A stretch of DNA of 64,000 bases from positions 186,001 to 250,000 of the forward strand of contig JACKAO010000005.1 of the NCBI GenBank assembly GCA_020635035.1. Reading direction: 5' to 3'. The notes beneath the pieces were generated by a model. The model made no database searches. It had not been told where the DNA came from and saw only the letters and a list, made by a program, of their open reading frames with translations. This DNA comes from Calditrichia bacterium (GTDB taxonomy: Bacteria > Calditrichota > Calditrichia > Calditrichales > J004). Of this stretch, positions 56,144-64,000 are shown in pieces (position 1 is the first letter of the stretch; every line of letters begins with the position of its first letter). The translations under genes were made by a program, and so were the position numbers.

Positions 56144-58921
56144 ATGAGATCGTATCTGCTTAGCGTTTGTTTATTTTTCTGTTTTATTAACATTCTTTCT
56201 GCCGGTGATTGGCAACGTATCCATGGGAGATTTGTAACTGTAGAATATACTGCCGGGTTTGAAGAGCTGGCTGATTCACTTGTTGATATTGCCGATAATT
56301 CGATTCCGCGCTTAAGTGCATTGCACGGAGTGGCACTATCAGAGTTTAAACATGATAAAGTAAGAATCATTCTAACCGATGCCCCAGATATTAGTAATGG
56401 ATATGCCATCTCTGATGCAATTGTTATTTTTGCCAGGTCATCAATGTATATGGAAAATTGGAGTGGCCCGTTCTCCTGGTATAAACAGGTAATGGAACAT
56501 GAGATGGTCCATCATATTACATTCCGGGCAATTAAACGCAAAAGTTCTTTTCTTGGACTTGTTACAAGCGCAACCGCACCCCGCTGGTTTATGGAAGGAA
56601 TTGCCCAGTATTTTGCCGAATCATGGACAATGTTTCGCGGGGATATTTATTTAAAGGAATCTGTCTTAAACGGACGATTTAAATATGATGCCTTAAACAA
56701 CCTGGAAGACGGGCGTTTACTTTATGCAGCCGGTCATGCTTTTGTCCGCTACCTTGCGCAGCAGTATGGTGACTCTTCGTTAATCAAACTTGTACGGTAC
56801 AATAAGGATGGTTGGTTTTACGATTTTGATTTGGCATTCCAGGCAGTTTATGATAAATCTCCTGCTTCGATATTTCCATTTTTTCATCGGCATCTGATTA
56901 TTTATTATGGAAATCAGGCTGCTGATTATCCGGTAATAGATTTTACAGAAACATTACCATCTTTTGGTTATCGTGATTTACAGGTTATTCCATTGGAAAC
57001 AGATTCCAGCTATCTGGTATCAACAGTCAAACAAGAAAATCACCTCTATAAAACAGCCTTTATTGCTGAAATTAATCAAGGTAAAATACACATCAGCGAG
57101 CAGATTTCAGATAACTTCAGTACTAAGCTTTTTATAAGCCCGGACCAGCAAAGAATTGCTTATGGCAGATTTAGTTTTGACACAAAGATGAACCAGGATC
57201 TAATAAGATACGATTGGTATGTCTACGACCGGAGTAGCAGAAAAGCTGAAATTATTGCAACCGAAGTCCGTGCCAGAAATGCAATTTTTGATTATCAGGA
57301 CAATTTATTTCTGGCAGTTACGGAAGCAGACAGTACATTCATCCGGAAATATAAGGCAAACACATTCATTGATGTGTATAAAACAGACATGCCAATCGGC
57401 AAAATGATAATAGACTCATCTAACGCTATTATTTTTGAAGCACAACTTAAAAATAGTCAGCGCGACTTTTTTAAACTTGCAAACAATCATGTAAGCAACA
57501 TCAGTTCTGATACGACAGAGAATCGCAATCCAGTGTATATAAACAAGCGATATATAGCTGAAAACCGTATTATTAACAATCAACCGGCTCTTGCACTGCT
57601 GGATCAAAAAAACGGAACAAGTGAAGTGCTCGTAAATCCCCAATCTGCTTTATGGCTCGAAGATTATGATGCTAAAAGAAAGAAGCTTATTGTAAAAGCG
57701 AGTGATGCTGCAGGTAAAACCCATTTCGCCGGACTTTCTTTAGACAGTTTGCTTATCAAGCCGATACTTCCGGAAAAAAGTGATTCCAAACCCTATTATT
57801 CGGCATGGACTTCTAAAAAGGCCAAAGCGGATTCCATCGAATCTCTCCCGGTTACTGCTGAGAATTATAAGGCTATCGGATCCCTTTCTTTCCCGCAGGG
57901 GGATTTGATCAATTTGCAGACAATACCTTTTGTTTTTTATGACAATAAGTATGGTACTGCACTGTTTTTAACAACCACCTGGATGGAGGCCATGCAGAGG
58001 CAATTACTGAACATAAATGCCTATGTTTTTCCGGAGAACTGGCATAACTCTTTTTTATCTGCCGCTCATTTACTCAAATTAATGAATATAAACATGCAGA
58101 CATTCTATTATCACGGACCAGTATTATTTACCCGAATAAATGGCAAAAGTATTGATTTAACCCACGATTACGGGCAGATCGGATTCTCTTTTAATCGTTT
58201 TATCAACGGCAATTCCCGTCTGCCTTATTATGGAGGTGTTTCCTATACCCTGGATGCTGTGGAAAATAAATCCGGGATTATTGATTACACATATCATGGA
58301 GCCGGGTTAAATCTTTCTTTAGCTTACGAGCTTCCGTCTGCATACCGTTATGTATTTTCCAGAAGAGCTATTCGCGGAGATGTCTCGTATTTCAAGTCAT
58401 TCAGAGAACCCTGGAATTTTTCAACATTTAACGCGGCTTTATATGCGTCAACGAATCTTTTATTTGAGAGACTGGGGCTGGAATCAACACTGAAATATAC
58501 ACAGGTAAGCGGATCAGTTTCTCCTTCGGCTATAACCGGTATTGACCGGGATTATGAATACAATGTTCCGCGAGACTTCCGAAATACACAGACCATACGT
58601 GGAATCGATAAGGATATTTTTGGAAATCGTTTACTGTGGGGCAGTGTAGAGATGAAGTATTTCCTGGCAGAACAAAGCGGATTGAAATTGTTATTTATTC
58701 CTGTTAACGAACTTGCTGTAAGTATTTTTGCAGACGGTGCTATGATCTCAGATTCCGAAACAACTGTTACGAGCGATGTTTACAGTTATGGCAGTGAACT
58801 TTCATTTGGATTTAATATCATTCGTTTCTCAGCAGGGGTTGCCCGCGGAGCTGTTAACAGTAACCTGCTGGATACACAGTTTTACGGACGTCTGAATATT
58901 AAAATTATGGATTTGATGTAA
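56144..58921 (+). CDS. Secreted gluzincin-motif (peptidase MA-like) protein with beta-barrel C-terminus
   Basis: 925 residues with a signal peptide (MRSYLLSVCLFFCFINILSA|GDW). N-terminal metallopeptidase domain (about 25-260): MEHEMVHHITF gives HEMVH (119-123), and PRWFMEGIAQYFAE gives the third Zn ligand Glu151, 28 residues later, the gluzincin layout of peptidase MA-type proteins. A middle part (about 280-560) is beta-rich with 'SPDQQRIAYGRFSF'-like blades. The C-terminal 330 residues alternate aromatic and Gly residues and end in a FYGRLNIKIMDLM strand, a probable outer-membrane barrel. The protein thus seems to present a protease at the outer membrane. Operon-like with the receptor and transferase. 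Confidence 0.82.
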   Translation: MRSYLLSVCLFFCFINILSAGDWQRIHGRFVTVEYTAGFEELADSLVDIADNSIPRLSALHGVALSEFKHDKVRIILTDAPDISNGYAISDAIVIFARSSMYMENWSGPFSWYKQVMEHEMVHHITFRAIKRKSSFLGLVTSATAPRWFMEGIAQYFAESWTMFRGDIYLKESVLNGRFKYDALNNLEDGRLLYAAGHAFVRYLAQQYGDSSLIKLVRYNKDGWFYDFDLAFQAVYDKSPASIFPFFHRHLIIYYGNQAADYPVIDFTETLPSFGYRDLQVIPLETDSSYLVSTVKQENHLYKTAFIAEINQGKIHISEQISDNFSTKLFISPDQQRIAYGRFSFDTKMNQDLIRYDWYVYDRSSRKAEIIATEVRARNAIFDYQDNLFLAVTEADSTFIRKYKANTFIDVYKTDMPIGKMIIDSSNAIIFEAQLKNSQRDFFKLANNHVSNISSDTTENRNPVYINKRYIAENRIINNQPALALLDQKNGTSEVLVNPQSALWLEDYDAKRKKLIVKASDAAGKTHFAGLSLDSLLIKPILPEKSDSKPYYSAWTSKKAKADSIESLPVTAENYKAIGSLSFPQGDLINLQTIPFVFYDNKYGTALFLTTTWMEAMQRQLLNINAYVFPENWHNSFLSAAHLLKLMNINMQTFYYHGPVLFTRINGKSIDLTHDYGQIGFSFNRFINGNSRLPYYGGVSYTLDAVENKSGIIDYTYHGAGLNLSLAYELPSAYRYVFSRRAIRGDVSYFKSFREPWNFSTFNAALYASTNLLFERLGLESTLKYTQVSGSVSPSAITGIDRDYEYNVPRDFRNTQTIRGIDKDIFGNRLLWGSVEMKYFLAEQSGLKLLFIPVNELAVSIFADGAMISDSETTVTSDVYSYGSELSFGFNIIRFSAGVARGAVNSNLLDTQFYGRLNIKIMDLM

Positions 58922-58934
58922 GTTTGTATTAACC

Positions 58935-58992
58935 GCGGGGGATGCAAAAACCTTGCACAGCTCAAAAGCCCCAAGCCCATGCCTTCCCCCGC
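58935..58992. terminator. Hairpin between convergent genes
   Basis: Inverted repeat gcggggg / cccccgc spanning a 44-base loop lies between the stop at 58921 and the convergent stop at 59011. It may act as a terminator for both directions; no long U run follows, so this is uncertain. Confidence 0.4.
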
Positions 58993-59010
58993 AGCTAAAG
59001 TTTTGATACA

Positions 59011-60324
59011 TCATAACAGTAATTTAAAACTGAATGATGTAAATACACCGTTTGAATAAACCGGTAAAATTGCTTTACACATGGCATACGAAAAATCAAG
59101 TGCAATCGGCCCGGCGTGAATGCCAAAACCTGTGCCAAACAGAAAAACTTCTTTTCCGCCTGCCGCGAAACCGCTTCTTACAGGAAGCCAGTTAAAAATT
59201 TTATATTCAGCTCCAAAACCAACCCTTGGAACTGTGCTGTTACCAAAAGCTGTATTTAAGCCCTGGTGATAATCCATACTCAACTTAAGATCAGCCAGCA
59301 TTCTTAAGCTTAAACCCATACGCATTTGTACAGGCAGTGACGTTCTGAATGACTTTCCTTCTACCTTAGTTTCAAATTCGTTATGCGTATCGGGCTTAGA
59401 ATTACGAATAAAAACAGAATCCACTTGTCCGTAATCCACAAACTGTGTGTGGCCATACCAGTTTATTGAACCAAACAGATTGCTGAAAGCAAGAGAAAAA
59501 TGCCAGGCTCTTGCAAAACGTGCTGTAATTCCAAGATCGATTCCCATACCTGTTCCGGCGATACCCTGCCCGGGATCGGCAGTTTGTGCTTTTAGATGCG
59601 TTTCGTAACGGAAAAGTTCTTCGTCAGAGTTAAGCCCATCGAGATCAACCCTGTTCATACTCACAGTTGACGCAAGAGTAATTGCTGCAGTAAGACCAAG
59701 ATAATAATTGAAACTGCCACCAATCGCCAGATGCGAAATACTGTAAAAACTGCGATCCATACGAAAAAGGTAACTATAGGCGATAGAATTTTTTACAGCG
59801 CTAAACATTGATGCATCAATAACATCTTTTTCTTTAAAGGAATAGTCCGTTTCAATAGTTTCACCAAACAAAAATATTTCTAAAGGTTTACCTGCGCGTA
59901 TCTGTGCTTGTCCATTACCGATAAGCTGAATACCAAATCCAAAATTTCCCGCAGCGATTCCAAAAACATTTGTAGCAAAATCCATATTCATTCTTAAGCC
60001 GTCTCCGGAAAATGAATTCAGGATTTGTTTTTTATCGGAGTCACTCCAATAACCATTGTGCCCATGAGTTGTAAAATAGGTATTGTAATCGTTCACAGAC
60101 AAACTGCTGTTAAACAGGGCTGCATTTGCTGCAATAAAATTCATCTCAAAATTGGTGGAACGATACATCGACAAATTTGCAGGATTCCATGCAATTGCTT
60201 CAACACCGCGGCTTATTGCCGTATAATTCCCGGCCATTCCAAGACTAAATCCGTCAAAAGCCTGCGCTGTGAGTGAAATGCTTAACAATGAAACAAACAA
60301 AATAATATACCGGATAAGAATCAT
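59011..60324 (-). CDS. Outer-membrane beta-barrel protein, PorV/FadL-like
   Basis: 437 residues with a signal peptide (MILIRYIILFVSLLSISLTAQA|FDG). The mature start FSLGMAGNYTAISRGVEAIAWNPANLSMYRS is the typical 'AGAARGVEAIYWNPA' opening of PorV/FadL-like barrels of this bacterial group; alternating strands follow and it ends with a ...FSFKLLL strand. The ATG overlaps the stop of the upstream lipoprotein gene by one base (TAATG), so they are translated together and likely act together. Role unknown. Confidence 0.78.
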   Translation of the reverse strand: MILIRYIILFVSLLSISLTAQAFDGFSLGMAGNYTAISRGVEAIAWNPANLSMYRSTNFEMNFIAANAALFNSSLSVNDYNTYFTTHGHNGYWSDSDKKQILNSFSGDGLRMNMDFATNVFGIAAGNFGFGIQLIGNGQAQIRAGKPLEIFLFGETIETDYSFKEKDVIDASMFSAVKNSIAYSYLFRMDRSFYSISHLAIGGSFNYYLGLTAAITLASTVSMNRVDLDGLNSDEELFRYETHLKAQTADPGQGIAGTGMGIDLGITARFARAWHFSLAFSNLFGSINWYGHTQFVDYGQVDSVFIRNSKPDTHNEFETKVEGKSFRTSLPVQMRMGLSLRMLADLKLSMDYHQGLNTAFGNSTVPRVGFGAEYKIFNWLPVRSGFAAGGKEVFLFGTGFGIHAGPIALDFSYAMCKAILPVYSNGVFTSFSFKLLL

Positions 60325-62423
60325 TAAAATTTCTCCGGATCCATTAAAACATTAAAAGTCAAAACCGGTTGATAAATAAGCTGATCGGCACTTCTGAACC
60401 GCACCGGACTATCTGTCGGATCAAGCGAAACTTTAAAGCCATAATAAACCGGATATTGTTCAAATAATGCAATCTGTGTTTTTGTCAATTCCATAGTGTG
60501 TTCATTTTTAACTGTTGCGTTTGCATAGCCCTGGTTATCTGTTTTAGCGGCAACAATCTGGTTACGAAGTATAAATTTTTGAGTCGAATCATTTATTGAT
60601 TCGCTGAAAAGATCTGCGGAATCAGCACTTACATAAAAACTGAACTCAGAACCAACAGGTAAACCATTTTCAGTAGAAAGTGAAACAAGAATCTGAGTCA
60701 GGTTTTCTGAAATATGATTTCTTTTTTCCGCATCCAGGTCTTTTTCCGAGATTATTTTTTTATCACTATCAATAATCAATGATTCATTGATTTTAAGTTC
60801 AAAAGGTGAATCTATTGTATAATCCATCCAGACTTTATCGCCGGTGTTCACAGAACCGGGGCCTTCAACATAAGCAACACCATCCACAACTATTTCGTCG
60901 GGAAAAATGGACATTAAATCTACAATCGAAGGCGTGCTGCTTTTTTTATCCAGAACAATGCAATTATCCGCACTTTCCGATTCACCGGGTGTAATAGTAT
61001 GCACCATGTCGATTATAATAGAATCTTCAATAGTCGTGCGTGATTCTCCATATTTATAACCTTTAACCTGCAACTGAACATCTATATCATAGTTTATCTG
61101 GTTGTGAAAATTAAATTGGAGTAAAAGTTCGGGCATCACAAATGAACCCTGAAAATCTGCAAAATCGAGAATATTAGTCTTTCGCAATGGTTCAAAAGGG
61201 ATTTCCGTTCTGCCAAGATCACCTTGCAAATAATCAAAGTAGAGTGTATCAAACAACACAGAAACTGAGACAGAGTCGTTTGCATGAACCCAGGTAAAGT
61301 CATCCTGACTGTGCGTTCTGGATGTTACCGTATAGATTATATTTTCAATTTCAGTGTTATTTTTATTTTCATTCTGGAATGTATATCCTTCCAGATTAAC
61401 AGGTATATTTTTATGATGACCTGCTTTAATAAAATCATTTACAATAAGTAATTCACCATTTTTATCAGCAAAATTCGGCAATTTAATTTGAAGTTCATTA
61501 TCCAGATTTAAATGGTTTTCCACCTGCAGGAAAATCTTTCCGCGATCTATATGTGCTTGCTGGATAGTATGATCATCCGCGTCAACGGGGGCAGTGTTTT
61601 CGCGGATGAAACTTTGCTCTGGTATTTTTGCCAAAGCACTGCTGACCATAAGTGATGACATGACAACTTCCGTATAAAAAAAGCTGTTAAGTTCATCCTG
61701 GCTCAGGGTCATCATACTATCAGTTCCTGAAAAAGGAATATGATATATAAAATTTATCTGATTAGAAATCGATTTACCGGATAGATCGAGTGGAAGGCTT
61801 TCTAAAGTTGAATTTGCAGGAATTGCGGCATCAAAGCTTATCGTATCAATCACACCGCCATTCGCGTCGTCAGATCTCATTGCATCATAAAGAACGATAT
61901 ACATATTATTATCAATACCAACCATCATTCTGTTATGGAATATTATACTTAATGTAGCTGATTCAATACCGATTTCCTGAAAGTTATCAAACACGACAGA
62001 TCTTGGACCTGCTTGAATTGTCCTTGGTTCTATCACAGGTAACACCATACCGGTTTGTGGATTCAGATCTGCGAATAATTCCGAGAACGTGCTTCCCTGA
62101 ACTTCTTCTATATCCGGTTTATCTATCTCAAAAACGCCTACTGTTTGAGTGATATACTGATCTGAAGTTTTAATAAACAAATCCTTTTCAGCGATTGATT
62201 GTTTTTCAGATGTATCTGAAATACTTATGAACAGTGTATTTTTATTGTTTTCAGTATTGAGACTGTCTTTAATAATATCCTGTGAATCAATTATATCAGA
62301 GATGCGGATAACATCCTGCTGTAATTCTATTTTCCAGGAAGTATCCCATTTGGGCAGGCTTGGCTCATAAAGCTGGCAGGAACCAAGTATTAAAATTATG
62401 AGAAATAAAGACATCCTTGTCAT
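60324..62423 (-). CDS. Large lipoprotein of unknown function
   Basis: 699 residues with a lipoprotein signal: MTRMSLFLIILILGSC (lipobox LGSC, Cys16). The rest is Asp/Ser/Thr-rich and beta-strand rich, without a domain I recognise. It is upstream of, and overlapping by one base with, the PorV-like barrel gene, so it may be a surface partner of that barrel (inference). No catalytic motif is seen. Confidence 0.78.
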   Translation of the reverse strand: MTRMSLFLIILILGSCQLYEPSLPKWDTSWKIELQQDVIRISDIIDSQDIIKDSLNTENNKNTLFISISDTSEKQSIAEKDLFIKTSDQYITQTVGVFEIDKPDIEEVQGSTFSELFADLNPQTGMVLPVIEPRTIQAGPRSVVFDNFQEIGIESATLSIIFHNRMMVGIDNNMYIVLYDAMRSDDANGGVIDTISFDAAIPANSTLESLPLDLSGKSISNQINFIYHIPFSGTDSMMTLSQDELNSFFYTEVVMSSLMVSSALAKIPEQSFIRENTAPVDADDHTIQQAHIDRGKIFLQVENHLNLDNELQIKLPNFADKNGELLIVNDFIKAGHHKNIPVNLEGYTFQNENKNNTEIENIIYTVTSRTHSQDDFTWVHANDSVSVSVLFDTLYFDYLQGDLGRTEIPFEPLRKTNILDFADFQGSFVMPELLLQFNFHNQINYDIDVQLQVKGYKYGESRTTIEDSIIIDMVHTITPGESESADNCIVLDKKSSTPSIVDLMSIFPDEIVVDGVAYVEGPGSVNTGDKVWMDYTIDSPFELKINESLIIDSDKKIISEKDLDAEKRNHISENLTQILVSLSTENGLPVGSEFSFYVSADSADLFSESINDSTQKFILRNQIVAAKTDNQGYANATVKNEHTMELTKTQIALFEQYPVYYGFKVSLDPTDSPVRFRSADQLIYQPVLTFNVLMDPEKF

Positions 62424-62813
62424 TTAATCTCTTCCATGAGTTATCGTTTCTTTTAACTATTTAAATTATCGGTAAGTAATCTCTTTATGTAAGGCTATTT
62501 TCTGCATCTTAACTTTTTTATGGAAGTTTTACAGATTACAAAAAAGGCAATTAATTGTGCTAAGTCCTTATCTTTTATAGACAAAGGCTGTTTACTAAAC
62601 CCTGCAAAACTGTGTCGGTATTTCAAACAATTTTTAGATTCTCTGGTCAATATCTTTTCAATATTAAACTATGGACTTTATAAAAGGAATAAACTCTCAG
62701 CATTTTTTGAAATATTACATGAAACAGTGCCGTTCTATACAAGACCATTAATGATATTTTGACGATCAGCAGATTGTTTTGTAATTTTAGCAGCTTTTTA
62801 ATAAGGATACATG
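62424..62813. other. Intergenic region, about 390 bases
   Basis: AT-rich space between the lipoprotein gene (minus) and the U32 gene (plus). It must hold both promoters. An 80-codon open frame at 62520-62762 has no ribosome site and no recognisable product. No RNA, operator or terminator was recognised. Confidence 0.55.
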
Positions 62814-64000
62814 ATGAATAATATTGAATTACTAATGCCGGCAGGCGATTTTGAAAAAATGCAATACGCCTTTGCATTTGGTGCAGATGCAGTTTATATG
62901 GGAATACCGATGTTTTCTTTACGGGCCAGGGAAAACGGATTTAAAAGAGACTCAGTGGTCCAAGCCATCGAATATGCCCACAGCCTGGGTAAAAAAATCT
63001 ATGTTACCGCAAACATACTCCCACATAACCACAAAGTTAATCCTTTTATGAATTATATCGGGCAATTACTGGAACAAGCTCAGCCCGATGCCTGGATTAT
63101 GTCTGACCCGGGAATAATAATGATGACAAAGGAAAGATATCCGGATCAGGAAATTCATCTGTCCGTTCAGGCAAATACTGTTAACTACGCCACTGCAAAA
63201 TTCTGGGAGAAAACCGGGGTAAGCAGGATTATACTTTCCCGTGAGCTCACCATTAGGGAAATCAGGCAGATTCGTGAATATTGCCCCAACCTGGAATTGG
63301 AAGCTTTTGTTCATGGTGCCATTTGTATCGCCTACTCCGGACGTTGCCTTATTTCCAATTATATGTCCTATCGTGACCCTAACCAGGGAACATGCTCGCA
63401 TTCATGCCGCTGGCAGTTTAAAATGTATCAGAAAGAAAACAATCAACCGGCACACTGGCTGCAGGAAGCGCAATCCGCAGGTATAGAAACGGCCATAACC
63501 CAGCAAGGTGAAAGTTACGTTCCGGTAAAAGGCGATTATTACCTTGAAGAGACGGACCGTCCTGGTGAGTATATGCAACTGGATGAAGATGAGAACGGTA
63601 CTTACCTGATGAATGCCCGTGATTTGTGTGCAATCGAATATCTAGAAGAATTAAAGGATGCCGGGGTAAACAGTTTTAAAGTTGAAGGCCGCAATAAATC
63701 ATTATACTATGCATCACTGGTTGCCCGTGCTTACCGCAATGCGATTGATGACATGCACAATGGCCGACCATTTAATCCGCAAAATCTTACTGATGTCTTT
63801 GCCGCCGCCAATAAAGGATATATCGCCGGTTTTCTTAACGGCAATCCTGGAAAATCAGCACAGAAATTTGATGGGACTCGTGCTGAACAACAATGCTATC
63901 AATTTTCAGGGATTGTAAGGGAATATGATGAAGAACGTAAAATGATGAAGGTTGAACCCCGCAATCCGATTCGTAAAGGAATGGAACTGGAGCTTTTTGA
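62814..64000 (+). CDS. Peptidase U32-family RNA hydroxylation protein, cut by right edge
   Basis: About 395 codons are visible. The ATG at 62814 is six bases after AAGGA; the ATG at 62811 is too close. N-terminus NIELLMPAGDFEKMQYAFAFGADAVYMG is the TIM-barrel start of U32 proteins. The four-Cys set in HGAICIAYSGRC...GTCSHSCRW is the iron-sulfur or metal site seen in TrhP (YegQ) and RlhA, which use prephenate to hydroxylate tRNA U34 or 23S rRNA. The family annotation as peptidase is historical. TrhP is likelier than RlhA because of the compact size expected, but the C-terminus is outside the window. Confidence 0.9.
   Translation, partial: MNNIELLMPAGDFEKMQYAFAFGADAVYMGIPMFSLRARENGFKRDSVVQAIEYAHSLGKKIYVTANILPHNHKVNPFMNYIGQLLEQAQPDAWIMSDPGIIMMTKERYPDQEIHLSVQANTVNYATAKFWEKTGVSRIILSRELTIREIRQIREYCPNLELEAFVHGAICIAYSGRCLISNYMSYRDPNQGTCSHSCRWQFKMYQKENNQPAHWLQEAQSAGIETAITQQGESYVPVKGDYYLEETDRPGEYMQLDEDENGTYLMNARDLCAIEYLEELKDAGVNSFKVEGRNKSLYYASLVARAYRNAIDDMHNGRPFNPQNLTDVFAAANKGYIAGFLNGNPGKSAQKFDGTRAEQQCYQFSGIVREYDEERKMMKVEPRNPIRKGMELELF

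Noticed and set aside
62520..62762. 80-codon open frame in the gap before the U32 gene
   Set aside because: No ribosome binding site, no recognisable product, and AT-rich non-coding character.
1..64000. CRISPR arrays, rRNA, tRNA and insertion sequences
   Set aside because: No regular repeat-spacer pattern, no tRNA-like cloverleaf or rRNA segment, and no transposase motif noticed on either strand.

Overview
The window reads as chromosome from a Gram-negative, AT-rich bacterium of the FCB kind (Bacteroidota/Chlorobiota/Calditrichota relatives). Evidence: a TonB-dependent receptor, an LptE lipoprotein, a subtilase with a FlgD/type-IX-like C-terminal domain, a bacillithiol deacetylase (BshB1), a DUF6132 protein, a GH92 mannosidase, and large Hanks-type kinases fused to TolB-like, TPR or propeller sensors. 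A Calditrichota-like lineage is my best guess; sequence reading alone cannot settle it. No rRNA, tRNA, CRISPR array, phage or transposon was seen.

Region 1 (1-17841, all minus strand) is a head-to-tail array of seven serine/threonine kinases, the last cut by the left edge. All start with nearly the same kinase domain and keep the catalytic motifs, but differ behind it: one has a PD40 propeller, five have a TolB-like 'AVLPF' domain plus TPRs, and the cut copy is just entering that domain. Three have a transmembrane helix after the kinase domain; the other three complete copies and the visible part of the cut copy do not. Small genes sit between them: a cupredoxin-like secreted protein, an unknown 119-residue protein overlapping a kinase stop, and a secreted protein with six 16-residue repeats. 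Just upstream (17956-19604) lie an RsbU-type PP2C phosphatase and a STAS protein.

Region 2 (19713-34374, mostly minus) holds spmA/spmB, a divergent TonB/AgmX-like protein, coaE, a large secreted subtilase, a TPR protein, lptE, a sigma-54 activator, xerD, an unknown gene, bshB1, an RsbW-like ATPase with a soluble histidine kinase, and a DUF6132 protein. Region 3 (34389-46958) carries clpB, a small tatA, an AIM24 protein, an M28 peptidase, a metallophosphoesterase, egtD, a lysophospholipid-type acyltransferase, an EamA transporter, a GH92 enzyme and a DUF1566 protein.

Region 4 (46975-53456, minus) looks like one stress/ion locus: DUF2294, PsiE, a second DUF2294-like gene, a P-type cation ATPase and two universal stress proteins. 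The psiE gene and the second DUF2294-like gene are each preceded by a leader with a shared 12-base box, a first hairpin and a terminator-like hairpin ending just before the ribosome binding site. Region 5 (53548-64000) has a TonB-dependent receptor, a glycosyltransferase and a gluzincin/beta-barrel protein on the plus strand, a coupled lipoprotein/outer-membrane pair on the minus strand, and a truncated U32 'peptidase' (tRNA/rRNA hydroxylation type) at the right edge.

The strongest candidates for something undescribed are the kinase array with its interleaved genes and adjacent partner-switch module, and the paired leader RNAs of the stress locus.
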